A DNA stretch of 64,000 bases from Gnetum montanum. Lineage: Eukaryota > Streptophyta > Gnetopsida > Gnetales > Gnetaceae. The notes under the pieces are model-generated. The model saw only the letters and a list, made by a program, of their open reading frames with translations. It had not been told where the DNA came from and did no database searches. Position numbers and translations under genes: made by a program. The stretch spans positions 301,326 to 365,325 of the forward strand of contig MNCI01033300.1 of the NCBI GenBank assembly GCA_015680685.1. The letters run 5' to 3'. This document shows, one piece after another, positions 1 through 11,500 of this stretch (within the stretch, counting starts at the first letter, position 1; each line of letters opens with the position of its first letter).

Positions 1-1160
1 GCAGAGAATGTACATGTTTTCCAAAAGGTCCATTTTCTCTTGTAGCGTTGGTTTACTTGTGGCCATTTGTTGAAGTTTGGCATGCAAGGTGTCGAATTTT
101 TCCTTCACCTCATGCATTTCCTTGATTACTTGTTCATTCAATAGAGCTACAAGTTTGTGTAGTCTATGCATCTCAACATCCTAGGTTGCCTACTTGATCA
201 AATGGATCTTTCTAAGTTCATTGATTTCCTTGGTTGTCTTGTTTGCCAGCTCCTGTTGTAAGTTCTAGTGCTCCTTTTTTGTGCAAAGATACTTGTCCAG
301 AAACTAGGCCATGATTTGACTTTCATCCTCTAACATTTGCACTTGCCGAGAAAGGGAAAGTACTTGCTTCTCCTTTTTTTTTTGCTCACTCTTTTTCACT
401 TTTGAGATTGATGCTTTAACATTCTGATTTGCTGCTCCAAGCCATCTTTCATAAACACACCTTCTTCATCAAATTGACACGCTTGGAATAGTTCAGCTTG
501 AAGGCACTCAGTTTGCACCTCTGGAGTGATTGTGGAAGGTGTAGGTACCAATGGTGTGAGATGTTCCAATTGTTCATGCAACCGTTGTACCTTGTCTTGG
601 CTGCTTCACGACTCCTATAGTTATAATGTTCTATCAACATCAGTGGTTTTCAACTTGGCCTGTACCTTAATGAGTTCACTCTCCACTGTACTATCAATGT
701 TCCTTAGTAGCAACTTGATGCCAAGATCAACTCTTTGCTCCTCCTTTGCCTGTGGCTAGTCCTAGGTTGATCAGTGGGTACTTGAAGGATTTCAGCCACA
801 TGTTGGATGTTATGCATGCTGCGCCTTGATCAATGTGATGAGGAAACACTTCATGAAGGCACATGAATGTGAGATTGAACATGGGCATCAAAATGAGCTA
901 TCATTCAACAATAGGGGAGGGAATTGGAAGAGGTCATCCCTTATTGCCTCACCACCCACAATGGTTTCCATCATTTGCAAGAAATTGTTGCCAAGGTCTT
1001 GTGACCCTTCAACATGGATGGTGGTAGCCTACCCCTCATCTTCAATGTGCATTATAGATCAAGTGCTGCCAACAAGAAGAGGTTCCTGGCTTTGCTTGAT
1101 GCTGAAACTAGGAGGTTGGGAAATGGATATGCTAGGCCATTGCCCTTGTGCTTGTTGAGA
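1..1160 (-). pseudogene. Degraded coiled-coil ORF, retroelement-associated
   Basis: Minus-strand translation gives interrupted stretches rich in Glu, Lys, Gln and Leu, with heptad-like spacing typical of a coiled coil (for example around 396-581 and 1-300). There are many in-frame stops and frame changes, so this is not an intact gene. I do not recognise a named domain. Similar coiled-coil remnants occur on the minus strand at about 32.8-35.5 kb and 38.4-40.5 kb, each beside gypsy LTR material, so a transposon-borne accessory ORF is the likeliest origin. It runs off the left edge of the window. It could also belong to the gypsy element whose protease lies at 3170-3820, but no joining sequence proves that. 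Confidence 0.3.
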
Positions 1161-3168
1161 TGCTTGATGTGCGGTTGATGCTTTCAATTGGTGTTGGTGG
1201 AGTTGAGATGCTTTCGATTGGTGTTGGCACAGTTAAGGTGAATTGATAGAGTTTATCATGGTCAACCCTTAAAGCACAAAGAGTTGAAACTCACACAAGT
1301 GAAAGACCAATCATGTGCCATATGCAATGCAACCCTCACCATCATGGGGAGATAAGCTTTAGCTCATTCACATATGATGCCAACCCACAAAGGATTCATA
1401 AGTGGATACTCCTCAGAGTAGGCACTTGCCTTCCTTGCACTTGTGAAACTTGTTGATGAGACACTTGTGGATTCTCAACAACTAGTAAGACATTAGGATC
1501 GAATGCAAGTCTATCATCTTGGATGGCTAGATCTTATCCTCTGCTTTGCTTGATTGACCTTTTGCCACACACAACCATGGACAAGAATGAAATAGAAGAG
1601 ATGGAGAATGAATAATGGATGAAAGAGAGAAAGGGAGAGAGTGCAACATCACTAGATCCCTAGCCAACTATTCAACTAGCTCATGGAGCACATGAGCACA
1701 TCCTACATCCCACAAGAGATTTGCTATCACATCCTTTTACCATTACTTGTCTATACAATAGGGATTGACCTCCAAGTATCCCTTCCAAGTGCAAGATTAC
1801 ACCGACCACATCTAGTGCCATCTAGCCTTGATTGTTCCATAGTCTAACCATTGGCATGAACCAAACAAGGCAATGTGCCACCTAGCATCCAATACTTAAG
1901 GTTTCGGTTTGGTTTTCCTCCATCCATGCATGTATCCACGGTAGGCTCCCTGAATTTTTCTCTACTGAAAACCTTTTATCAATCCCCTTTGTTGTGCTAA
2001 TGAATTTCCCATCCCAACAAAAAGTACAATACCATAAGCATTAAAAGAAAATTTTTCGGGTTTGAATCTAGTCAAGGGTTGGGTCAAGGATGAAGATTAT
2101 TGACCCTCAGAGCAAATGATTAGGGATTTGGTTAGAAGTAGCAATTAACATTATGAAGGTTCACGAAGAAAGAGACCTTTGGGCCTTCATAGCCATGGGT
2201 AGGAATGAGCAAGAGATTCTCTTGGATTGCAATGTTATGGGAAGTTAAGTGACCTGGGCAATGGCTTGAACATGAGAAAAGTTTGCTTAGGTATAGGTTC
2301 AACCATTGGTTTGACTTTGGTGTGAGTAACTATGAGATTGGTTTGGATGGTAAACATACCAATTTGTACAACCAATAAGCTTGAAAGTACTTTGCTCTTC
2401 TTGTTGCCTCTTCGCTCTCTCTTTTTTCCTTTTTCAAAATTTCTTTTCATCATCATCACCTTCATTTTTTTCATATATATTTTTCTTTTCATTTCTTTCA
2501 TAAGAAGAGGGTTTTTGATGGAGCATGAGAATCATGTGAATGATCATAGTGCTAGATTATCATTTGGAGTCTTTGACTTGCATGATCATGAGGATGCATC
2601 CCCCACCACATGGCACACATAGGTTCATGGAATCACAAACCTCTTCTAACTAGGGTGGCTACGCATGACACCATATGCACCTTGGTCCAATCACATTGAT
2701 TAGACCCATCCAATGGTTACAAGGACCCTCGATAACATACCCTTTCTGTACCAGTGACTAGGAACTCATCTAGGATTCTGGAGTTCGCACCCTAAGGTGT
2801 GGACCCATCACTTGCCAATAGTTCTAGTAGCATTAGCTTCAATAGCTCGTCGTGTGAGTCCTTGCTCCTCATTGAATCTGTACCTAGTTCACTAGTGATG
2901 GATAGAATAAGAGTGGGTGGATAAATATTGTTGCATGGGCATTCTGTTGATCAAGCTCTACATTGGATGCATTTGGCACTCTTGCATTATCATCGCATAA
3001 GTAGCTCACCCATGCACCTTTGGCTTATTGGATGAGCATTCATAAAGCACATGAATTGGTCTTTCCACACACACAAACAAAAACACTCCAAAAGAAAAGA
3101 AAATCTCATGATTGATCATTCGTTAAGCTCAAAAAGCATAAAGTCCTAACTAAACATACCAATCTTTT
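1161..3168. other. Gene-free, transposon-derived stretch
   Basis: I see no convincing coding region on either strand. By position this should hold the pol region of the minus-strand gypsy element whose protease lies just to the right. None of the usual reverse transcriptase or integrase motifs can be read here. A lysine-rich minus-strand ORF at 2235-2501 is low-complexity translation of a T-rich run and is not reported as a gene. Confidence 0.4.
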
Positions 3169-3169
3169 T

Positions 3170-4242
3170 TATTTGCACAAACGGAAATAGCAGGAAAATA
3201 AAATTTTAACATGGGGTGAAGGATTTCTCTCCCACGATTGATCCATGCCTATCACCTGGAAGCCTCTGAGGGGTAAATTGAGCATTAAGAGCATGCTTAG
3301 AGATGAAAGATGTTTGTTATGGTATGCCAAGTGTTGCTCAACAAGTGCTCCATTTGGCTCGTTTGAATGGTTTATGGCCATGATGTAGTGGGATTGAGAG
3401 GGATCACATGGTATTCTCATGTAGTTCATCCTTCTAGTCTCATTCCTTTTGTTGAACTCAAGGTGGAGGTCTTGGAAATCCAACCTAGCATTTATAGTGC
3501 TTAACTAGGCTCTTCCCATTATAACAAGAAGATCCTCTTTCACATTATCTTTTGATAAGAGCACCAAAAAATCAATAGGATGCAACCAACCTGCAACAAA
3601 AGTGATTACATTACATGCCTGTCCCATGGAATATGTGTATGATTGGTTTGCTAGCTCCAATTGAACGTTGGTATGCTTGAGAGGAGGAAGCCTTCAATCA
3701 AGTTACTATTGGAATGAAATGAGATTGACTCCTAAACCGGAGTCACATAGAGCTAGACAATGACCTTTTTCCCTAGGTTGGATCTTCAACATAGGATTGC
3801 TAGGGTCTAGTCATTTTTTGAGCAAACATCATTTTTAAAATACCCTTGTTGCCACTATAAACATGGAGATGATGACAACATTGCCATCATGTGCCATGAT
3901 GATATCTTCACTAGACATAGCAATGGAACTCATCCTTGAAGTAGATATTGCTGTCGAATTGTAGCCAGGGATGTTTATTAGGACCCCATGAGCATGGGCT
4001 TTTGTTTGGCTTGAATGATTCTCTTCTTTGCAAGGTGAAGAGGAGACAAACCTAGTCTTGTGATTCTCACACACTCTACACAAGGTGAAGAGGAGAAGAT
4101 AGATCTAGTCCCGTGATTCTCACATCTATGCTTGTGGTAAAATTTTCTACTGTGGGACCTCGAACTTCCCCCTGCAACCAAATCAATAGGTAATTGCAAA
4201 TATTGCTTAAATGCATGGATAAAACTAGGATCATTATCATAG
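3170..4242 (-). pseudogene. Gypsy element 1, gag end and aspartic protease (broken)
   Basis: This is the downstream half of a minus-strand Ty3/gypsy gag-protease reading frame, cut off from its gag (9420-11173) by the copia insertion. The minus strand reads a retropepsin-like core near 3690-3760 (C-D-S-G-L-G-V-N-L-I-S). It is followed by a conserved block (ELANQSYTYSMGQA, then HPIDFLVLL) at about 3540-3680, typical of Athila/Tat-type gypsy proteases. The frame has several stops, including one just before the segment that starts near 3483. The acidic/polar tail at 3170-3483 resembles the linker between protease and pol, but pol itself is missing to the left. Confidence 0.6.
4031..4130 (-). repeat. 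50-bp tandem duplication inside gypsy gag end
   Basis: Two adjacent copies of about 50 bp begin at 4031 and 4081 with the same CAAGGTGAAGAGGAG start. On the minus strand each encodes a short Cys-x2-Cys-like segment followed by a Ser/Pro run. The two copies differ at several positions, so the duplication is not recent. It lies in the gag-protease linker of gypsy element 1. Confidence 0.7.
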
Positions 4243-4247
4243 GCAAT
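4243..4247. repeat. Target site duplication, left copy (GCAAT)
   Basis: GCAAT stands directly before the TG of the left copia LTR and again directly after the CA of the right LTR (9415-9419). This is the expected 5-bp duplication for a Ty1/copia insertion and fixes both ends of the element. Confidence 0.92.
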
Positions 4248-4521
4248 TGTGGAAATTTGGATCAATTTTTAAGGATTGTTTACAGCTGTAATTCTTATTG
4301 GTAGTTTCCTAATTTAATGGGATTTGTTGTCATCCCAATTCTAGCTTTTTAGATTAGGAAATTTCCTGATTTTATGGTGATTTGTTTTTCCCCATAATCA
4401 AGGACTTCTGATTATTCTTTCTAAAAAAAGTGTCCATATTCATGTATAAAAAGGGCTTATTGTAACACTTGATTCATCAAGGAATAAAAATTTAGTTTCT
4501 TTACTTTTCTAAATAACTACA
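4248..4521 (+). repeat. Copia 5' LTR (274 bp)
   Basis: It starts TGTGGAAATTTGG and ends ATAACTACA, and matches 9140-9414 over its full length. It contains a TATA-like TGTATAAAAAGGG near 4443, followed by a probable transcription start region and an AATAAA-type signal near 4483. Confidence 0.93.
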
Positions 4522-4533
4522 TGGTATTAGAGC
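4522..4533 (+). other. Copia primer binding site (initiator Met tRNA type)
   Basis: TGGTATTAGAGC follows the LTR with no spacer. It differs by one base from TGGTATCAGAGC, the usual plant copia site complementary to the 3' end of initiator methionine tRNA. Confidence 0.85.
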
Positions 4534-4615
4534 TTTTCCTAAGAAATTCTATCCGTAACCATTCAGTCCTCTCCTATTCAGCTCTCTTCTGTTCATCTCA
4601 CTCTTTTCATCTTCA

Positions 4616-5800
4616 GTGACGGTGAATTTTTCCTTCTCACTGATGGCATCAGGCTTGTGCTCATCACCGACAACGTTGAATTTTCTTTTCCTCTCTCTTC
4701 CAATGAAAGTAGATGTTGGCTCTCATTCTCTTGTCATAGTGGTTCGTTTCTCTCCTTGTTTTATCCCTTTCCGTCCTCATGGCTACATCTCCGCTTCTAA
4801 TAGCAACCCAATTCTAAGCACTCATGATGGTTTAGAAAATTCTACTATCCTCATCATGGGTCATAAGCTGAATCGACAAAATTATCTTCAATGGTCCCAT
4901 TCAATTATGATGTTCATGTGCCGCAAGCGCAAAGACAACTATCTCACTAGAGTAGCTACTCAACCAGTAAAGAAAGATCCAAAGTACTAGAGTTGGAAGG
5001 TTGAAAATAACATGGTTATGTCTTGGTTGATTAACTCAATGACAAATGACATTGGAGAAGATTTCATGCTCTATGAAATGGCCCAAGAGATTTGGGAGGC
5101 TGCAAGAGAAACCTACTGCAATAAAGAAGACACCATAGAGGCGTTTGAGACAAAAGGGATTCTTCATAATATTTCGATCGATTAAATCGATATTGGCAAC
5201 AATTAGATCTATTTGAGACCACAAAATGGGATTGTCTAAATGATGCCAACAAGTATAAAAAGATCATTGAAAAGAAATGAATCTACAAGTTTCTTCTAGG
5301 TTTAAACAAAAACCTAGATGAAGTTTGTGGCATGTTTTAAAAATCAAACCACTACCAAGTCTTTGTGAGGTTGCCTTTGAAGTATGATGAGAAGAAAGCA
5401 AGAAGAAAGTTATGCTCCGTCTGAATCATCCAACCAATGAAGGTTCGGCTTTAGCTGCACAAGGTTCCAGTTCCCAGACGAAGAAAAGGCAACCTTGGTG
5501 CGATCATTGTCAGAAGTCTGTTCATACTAGAGAAACTTGCTGGCAAATCCACGGGACACTTGCTGACTAGAAACCATCAAGCTCCTGATCTGAGAAAGAA
5601 ATCAAGGGTAATAGTGCAGCAACAGAAGAAAGACCTTCTTCTCCTTCAAAATCATTAGGTGACCCCTTTAGTAAGGAACAAATGGAAGTACTGTAGAAGT
5701 TGTTCACTTAGCAAATGTTGACACTTCTAATCTGATCATAGGGATTGGTTCAGTGGCTCAAAAAGGTAACTTTCTCATTGCTCTAAAAGTTCAAAAGGAT
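4616..5800 (+). pseudogene. Copia gag (broken)
   Basis: The frame from about 4616 to 4990 reads the start of a plant copia gag: a GHKLNRQNYLQWSHS block, then conserved Asp/Lys/Tyr residues, ending at a stop at 4990. Homology continues past this stop (a conserved NNMVMSWLINSM block near 5010) and through several further stops and shifts. A CCHC zinc knuckle is readable at about 5499-5543, as C-x2-C-x4-H-x4-C. Gag would package the element's RNA in a virus-like particle, but this copy cannot make a whole protein. Confidence 0.75.
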
Positions 5801-6105
5801 GATAAGTTAAGTACTTGAATTGTTGACTGTGGAGCATCAGATCACATGATTGGAGATTCTACAATTCTTCAAGACTACACACCATGCACATGAACCATAT
5901 TGTTCGTATTGTTGATGGTTCTCTATCTAAGGTGTCCGATACAGGTTCTATTGTAGTACCTAGGGGGTTAACCCTTAGATCTATTCTCCTTGTCCCTAAC
6001 TTGACTTGCAATTTGTTATCCATTAGTAAGCTCACTTAGAATACGAATTGTGTTAATAAATTTTTTCCCAATTCTTGTGTTTTTCAGGATTTGACTTCGG
6101 GATAG
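5801..6105 (+). pseudogene. Copia aspartic protease (broken)
   Basis: The active-site region reads VDCGASDHMIG at about 5819-5851. Copia proteases normally have D-S-G-A here; this copy has D-C-G-A. A stop codon (TGA, 5816-5818) stands where Trp normally precedes the motif. Both changes fit decay. The segment lies between the zinc knuckle and the GAG-pre-integrase region, as expected. Confidence 0.7.
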
Positions 6106-7459
6106 ATGCTTGGCAATGTTGAGGTGTGTGCGGGACTCTATATCTTTAGAGAAGGCAACCAACTTGAGAGACAATCTCCAAATACAGTTAGTGAGAAACA
6201 CTCTTTTTCTATGTTTAAGTCAAATAAGGAAAATGAAATCCTACTATGGCATTATAGACTAGGTCATCCTAGTTTTTTGTATCTCAAAAGACTCTTTCCA
6301 TTATTATTCAATAAAAATTCAAATGTTCTTCATTGTCAAATTTGTCAGCTTTCAAAACATGTTTGTAACTCTTATCCAATACAGGCATACAAAGCATCTC
6401 ATCCTTTTTCTATGGTTCATAGTGATGTTTGGGGTCCATTAAAAATAAAAAATGTGACAGGGGCTGATGGTTTGTATCTTTTGTTGATGATCATACAAGA
6501 CTCACTTGGATNAGGCTAGATGGTTTGTATCTTTTGTTGATGATCATACAAGACTCACTTGGATATTTCTGATGAAAGAAAAATATGAAGTTAGCCAAAT
6601 CTTTAAAAATTTTATGAACATGATTTAGACACAATTTAAAACAAAAATCCAAATATTGAGAACTGACAATGCAAAAGAATATTTCAACTCTATTCTTGGG
6701 GATTTTCTGTCTGAAGAGGGAATTGTCCATCAGAGCTCTTGTATCAATACCCCACAACAAAATGGGATAGCTGAAAGGAAAAATAGGCATTTATTGGAAG
6801 TTGCCTGAGCCCTCCTACTTTCCTCTCAAGTTCCAAATTTCTTTTGGGGAGAAGCCGTTCTTACTATTGCATGTCTCATCAATCAAATGCCATCACGAGT
6901 TCTTAATTTCCAGAATCCTTGTCAAGTCCTTTTGAAAGCTTTTCCAACAACCCAACTCATCTCATCAATCCCTCTCAAAGTATTTGGTTGTATGGTTTTT
7001 GTTCATATTCCCCAACAACTTTGTAGCAGACCTGATCCCAAGGCCACCAAATGTGTCTTCCTAGGATTTTCACCAAATCAAAAGGGGTATAAGTGCTATT
7101 TTCCTAGTACAAAACGATTTTACCACTCAATGGATGTCACGTTCATGGAAACACAACCTTATTATCCCAAAACCAACATTCAGGGGGAGAGTGAAAATCA
7201 AGAATATCTTTTTTGGGATCCAGAACCAAATCCTTCTTCTGTTGAGACATTCACTCAATCCAACCCAAGCCCAAATCTCAGTCCACTACTGAGTCCTCCT
7301 CATGAGATTGTAAACAAAGAGCTCATTGTGTGCTCAAGAAGGAAACCAACTCAAAAGGATATGGAAGTACCATTCTACCTGAGCACTGTTCATGAAAATG
7401 TGTTGGATTCAATCCAGAATGACTCACATCTAGGTAACACTAATTCAATTCCTTTTTGA
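6106..7459 (+). pseudogene. Copia integrase (broken)
   Basis: The pre-integrase HHCC zinc finger is visible: LLWHYRLGHPSFLYL near 6243-6287, then CQICQLSKH near 6334-6360. The first catalytic Asp lies in VHSDVWGP (6415-6438). After the N at 6512 the correct frame reads FVDDHTRLTWIF, and the catalytic Glu region gives QQNGIAERKNRHLLE near 6757-6800. The C-terminal part (6887-7459) has the copia KVFGCMVFVHI and CVFLGFS motifs and the Tyr-rich HSMDVTF block, then a Ser/Pro-rich linker. Stops occur at about 6510-6600 and 6808. Confidence 0.8.
6462..6564. repeat. 50-bp direct repeat around an N: unmerged contig overlap
   Basis: The bases at 6462-6511 recur almost exactly at 6514-6564, separated by N (6512) and one base. 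The second copy restores the integrase frame. The first copy lacks one A. This is the signature of two contig ends that overlap but were joined through a gap character. Confidence 0.85.
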
Positions 7460-7547
7460 TGAACTTTTGGATTTACCAATTGCATTAAGGAAAGGGCTAA
7501 GGTCATGTACAAAACGCCCAATATAGAACTTTGTTTCTTACAATAAG

Positions 7548-9093
7548 TTGTCACCTGGATATCATGCATTTACTACAAGCCTTACAGATATTCAGATTCT
7601 TGGTAATATGCAAGAGGCTCTTCAAAGACTAGAGTGGAAATCAATGGTGGATGATGAAATCAATGCTCTAATGAAGAATGGAATGTGGGATTTAGTCGAG
7701 CTACGGGAAGGGAAAAATACTGTTGGATGTAAATGGATCTTTATGATTAAATACAAGGTAGATGGAAGTATTGACAGATATACAAAGCTTGCCTTGTGGC
7801 CAAGGGCTTTACACAATCTTATGGAATTGGTTACGAGGAAACTTTCACACCAGTTGCCAAATAAATACTATCCGAGTCTTTTTGTCCCTTGCAGCTAATC
7901 TTGATTGGCCTCTACACCAATTGGACATCAAAAATGCATTCTTGAATGGAGATCTTGAAGAGGAAGTTTATATGGACATTCCACAAGGTATTAAGTCTAT
8001 AGAAAATGTCAACAAAGTATGCAAACTAAAGAAATCTCTTTATGGTCGTAAACAATCTCCACGTGCATGGTTTGATCGATTTGCAAAGACTATAAAGAGA
8101 CATGACTATTCACAATGCCAAACGGATCATACTATGTTTGTCAAGCACTCTTATGAAGGTAGAACAGCCATCATTATTGTCTATGTTGATGATATCATAT
8201 TGATTGAGAATGATGAAAGAGAAATAGCCACCCTGAAGAACTTCCTTGCTTAAGAATTTGAGATAAAGGACTTGGGGAATCTTAGATATTTTCTTGGAAT
8301 GGAAATAGGAAGATCAAAAATGAAAATTTCAGTCTCACAATGTAAATATGTTCTAGACTTACTCAAGGAAACTGGAATGCTTGGATGTAAACCGACTGAC
8401 ACTCCAATAGACAGCAAGTTAGATTTAGATGAAAAAGGGCCACCAATGGACAAGGGAAGGTATCAGAGGCTTGTTGGGAAACTTCTTTATGTTTCTCATA
8501 CCAGACCTGATATTGCTTTCTCAGTTAGTGTTGTTAGTCAATTCATGAACAACCTAATTGAAGAACACATGCACAAAGTGTTCCGAATTCTAAGGTATCT
8601 AAAAGGTGCCCCTAGTGAAGTTCTCTACTTCAAGAAGACATCAACGAAAGATATCAAGATATTTACGAATGTTGATTGGGTAGGCTCCAAGACTGATAGA
8701 AGATCAACATCAGGATACTGTACCTTTATCTTTGGAAATCTCATCACCTAGAGGAGCAAGAAACAACTTGTAGTAGCCCGTAGCAGCATTGCGGCAGAAT
8801 TCAAAGCTATGGCGCAAGGGATATGTGAAGGAATATAGCTGAAGAGACCATTGCATGAGCTCAAAATCCAAATTACAGATTCCATTAGATTGTTGTGCGA
8901 CAATCAAGCAGCTATTAGCATAGCCAAGAACCTGGTACATCATGATCGAACAAAACATGTGGAGATAAACAAGCACTTCATCAAAGAAAAGATAGAAGAG
9001 GGGATGATCTTAATTGATTATGTTCCTACCACAAATCAAATAGCCGACATCGTAACCAAGGCTCTTCCCATAACTACCTTTGGAGAACTTTGA
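7548..9093 (+). pseudogene. Copia reverse transcriptase and RNase H (broken)
   Basis: Reverse transcriptase motifs run in order across three frames. They are the WKSMVDDEINAL block at 7637-7672, [18 protein letters not shown] near 7921-7975, [12 protein letters not shown] near 8036-8071, and the catalytic YVDD at about 8182-8193. RNase H follows with TRPDIAFSVSVVSQF near 8501-8545, DRRSTSGYCTF near 8695-8727, and LLCDNQAAISIAKN near 8890-8931. A TAA at 8251-8253 ends one frame, and a frame change near 7800 separates the first two blocks. All catalytic blocks can be recognised, but the polyprotein is not intact. Confidence 0.85.
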
Positions 9094-9130
9094 TCCAAGC
9101 TTGGTCTTCTCAACATCTACAGCCCAGCTT

Positions 9131-9139
9131 GAGGGGGAG
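9131..9139 (+). other. Copia polypurine tract
   Basis: GAGGGGGAG stands directly before the TG of the 3' LTR, the usual plus-strand primer position in copia elements. Confidence 0.88.
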
Positions 9140-9414
9140 TGTGGAAATTTGGGTCAATTTTTAAGGGTTGTTTACAACTGTAATTCTTATTGGTAGTTTC
9201 CTATTTTAATGGGATTTGTTGTCATCACAATTCCAACTTTTTAGATTAGGCAAATTTCTTGATTTTATGGTGATTTGTTTTTCATCATAATCAGGGATTT
9301 CTGATTATTCCTTATAAAAATAGTGTCCATATTCATGTATAAAAAGGGCTCATTGTAACACTCAATTCATCAGGGAATAAAAATTCAGTTTCTCTACTTT
9401 TCTAAATAACTACA
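9140..9414 (+). repeat. Copia 3' LTR (275 bp)
   Basis: Matches 4248-4521 end to end with about 21 mismatches and one extra base. Bounded by TG and CA, with the polypurine tract before it and the GCAAT duplication (9415-9419) after it. Confidence 0.93.
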
Positions 9415-9419
9415 GCAAT

Positions 9420-11173
9420 ATTACATGATTTGGCTTGCCTTGGTTGCAGTTGACTAGGTATTGCACCTTGCATGGGACTAGGAAGTAGAAGCTATTGCTA
9501 GAAAGCTTGGTTGGCAAGATTTGTAGAAGCAGGCATGTACTGTTGAGGTATCATCATTGGGGTTTGATAAGTACTTGCTTGGGCACCATAAAAGTAAGGA
9601 TTAGGCGGAGGTGCTATCTGTTGTTGCACTAGAGTTGGAAGATTCCATGGAGTAGCATCCCAAGGATTTGGAGCTTCCCACTCTTGGTATTGTTGCATGG
9701 GCTGTAGATAAGCACCACTAGGATAGTATGAATGACTAGGGTATGGGGTCCTCCTTGTTTGCCTTTTGACAAATTTGGGATTCAAAGGTATCCTAGATTG
9801 CCTTATCTCACCAATCATGTGAGCCATGATTGGGCAGCACTGAGAATCATGAGAGATTGCGTGGTATTTGCATGGATCCTCATTATTGGAGGAGGATGAG
9901 GAAGCCTCATTTGGATCTTCTTGAATGTTTTTAAAGTAAGAGAGCTTCCCTTTACCCTTGCCATCATACCTCTTTTTGTGTTCATGTGGTGCAATTGCTT
10001 TGGTTGCAGCTTCAACCACATTACCCTCAATGTCCTTGAGAGTAGTGGTCATCATTTTGTCCTTTGCATCCCAAACTTGGTCGACATGGTGGGCCAAGTT
10101 TGTCAAGGCTTTGTTTGTTTTGATCTGATCTTGTGTTAGAGCCTCAACTGTAGTGGGAGGTTCGGTGGTGCCTTCAACATTTTTGGCCTACCGTTTGCAT
10201 GATGGATCACAATTGTACTTATCAACTGATTGTCACTTCTGCCATTCACCTTCTATGCTAGCAATGGTGTTTAAGAGCACTTTCATTTAGGTCATGGACT
10301 TTTTGTGCATTGGGCCCATTGTGTACATGTCCACACATGCTCTTGTTTCTTGCCTTAGCCCTTCTACAATATGCATCAATTGCTCCCTTTAGCCAAAACC
10401 ATGGTTCGGATAGTGGTGAGCAATTTTCATGTACCTTTCCATGGCAATGTCAAGAGGCTCACGGTCTCCCTGCCTCCATTTGGCCATCTCCTTCCGAATG
10501 TTTGAAATTCAGGCATAGGTCTGAAATTTTGTTGAGAAGATTTTGACCATGTTTGCCCATCTTTGAATCAATTGAGGATGCAAGGATTTGTACTAGGTTT
10601 TTGCATATTCAATGAAGGTGTGGGGAAACAACTACAACTTTTGCCAATTCCTTGGAGATAGCAAGCATTGTCAAAGGCTTGCACATGGAGTTGGGGATTG
10701 TCATTGGTATACCCTTTGTAAGCTGGTACATCAGCCATGTTGATTCATTTGATTTTGCTATCATGAACATGCTCCCTTGGAATATGTACAGCTTTCATCA
10801 ACTTGTGATAATCAGCCCAGTTGAACAAAGGGGAATCATCATTGTTAGTGACAAGTCTATACAAATGCAAATGGTGGAACTTGGAAAGGAGATCATCATG
10901 ATGATCTACACTTGGAGTGAATGTACCTGACTAGGGGCCCTGATTGTGGATTGGCTCTTTGCCTTTCTTATTTGCTTTAGCTTCTTGCTTCCTATTTAAA
11001 TGATTAGATGAGAAGCTATGGCCAACCTCTTCTTTTGCCACTTGATCTTGAAGATCTTGCATGCACAAAGGCTCATAATCATTGAACATGGGCTCATGAG
11101 CTTTGTATGATGTACGTTTGTCGTCTAGCCTTATATTGCTCAAGGCATCAATGAGATCGTTTGGTGCAGCCAA
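9420..11173 (-). pseudogene. Gypsy element 1, gag (broken)
   Basis: Minus-strand gag of the gypsy element that hosts the copia insertion. The first segment starts at 11173 with Met-Ala-Ala-Pro. The core retrotransposon gag domain is readable at about 10430-10700 despite stops (WANMVKIFSTKFQTYA, then MAKWRQGDREPLD). The long open stretch 10106-9498 (202 residues) carries a Lys/Gly-rich patch, a Cys-His cluster (CKYHAISHDSQCCP, near 9830-9875) that resembles a zinc knuckle, and a Pro/Tyr/Gln-rich tail. It is the same gag family as at 47.7-50.2 kb and 62.3-63.9 kb, but clearly diverged. The frame continues on the other side of the copia at 4242. Confidence 0.75.
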
Positions 11174-11486
11174 ACCATTGGGTCCTTAGAGAATTGGCCA
11201 TGAGCATCTCCCCACCTTCCCTGCTTATCTTGATAATAAGCCAGCACAACCGGTGGAAGGGTCTTATTCTTTGAATGCTTAAAGGTAACAAAAGCCATTT
11301 GTCTTTTTGGTGCATTACTAGAGGTCTTTAGTGGGCTCTAGGTCTTTAGTGGGCTGGGAATAGAAGCTTGTTTTTTGTTTGTGTTCACAACACACACACA
11401 CAACACCAAAACACACACATGATTTGAATAATAGTTAAAATCAAGAATGTACAAGTATTTCCAAATAGTTCACCAATGCCCTCTTT

Positions 11487-11499
11487 GGCAACGGTGCCA
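11487..11499 (-). other. Gypsy element 1 primer binding site
   Basis: The minus strand reads TGGCACCGTTGCC, one base different from the TGGCGCCGTTGCC core seen at 62174. It lies one base inside the LTR end, to the left of the LTR and to the right of gag, as expected for a minus-strand element. Confidence 0.75.
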
Positions 11500-11500
11500 A

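Larger units (their letters stand above)
4248..9414 (+). mobile_element. Ty1/copia LTR retrotransposon, near full length, inactive
   Basis: This 5167-bp element has paired LTRs, a Met-type primer site, copia-order coding domains (gag, protease, integrase, reverse transcriptase, RNase H), a polypurine tract and a 5-bp target duplication. Integrase stands before reverse transcriptase, which separates copia from gypsy. The LTRs differ by about 21 substitutions and one single-base indel over 274 aligned bases by eye, so the insertion is old. Many stops interrupt the polyprotein. It sits inside the gag-protease frame of a minus-strand gypsy element, so it is the younger of the two. A single N at 6512 with a 50-bp direct repeat around it is probably an unmerged contig overlap rather than a lesion of the element. 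Confidence 0.93.

Noticed and set aside
2235-2501. Lysine/methionine-rich minus-strand ORF
   Set aside because: It is the translation of a T-rich run on the plus strand and shows no domain.
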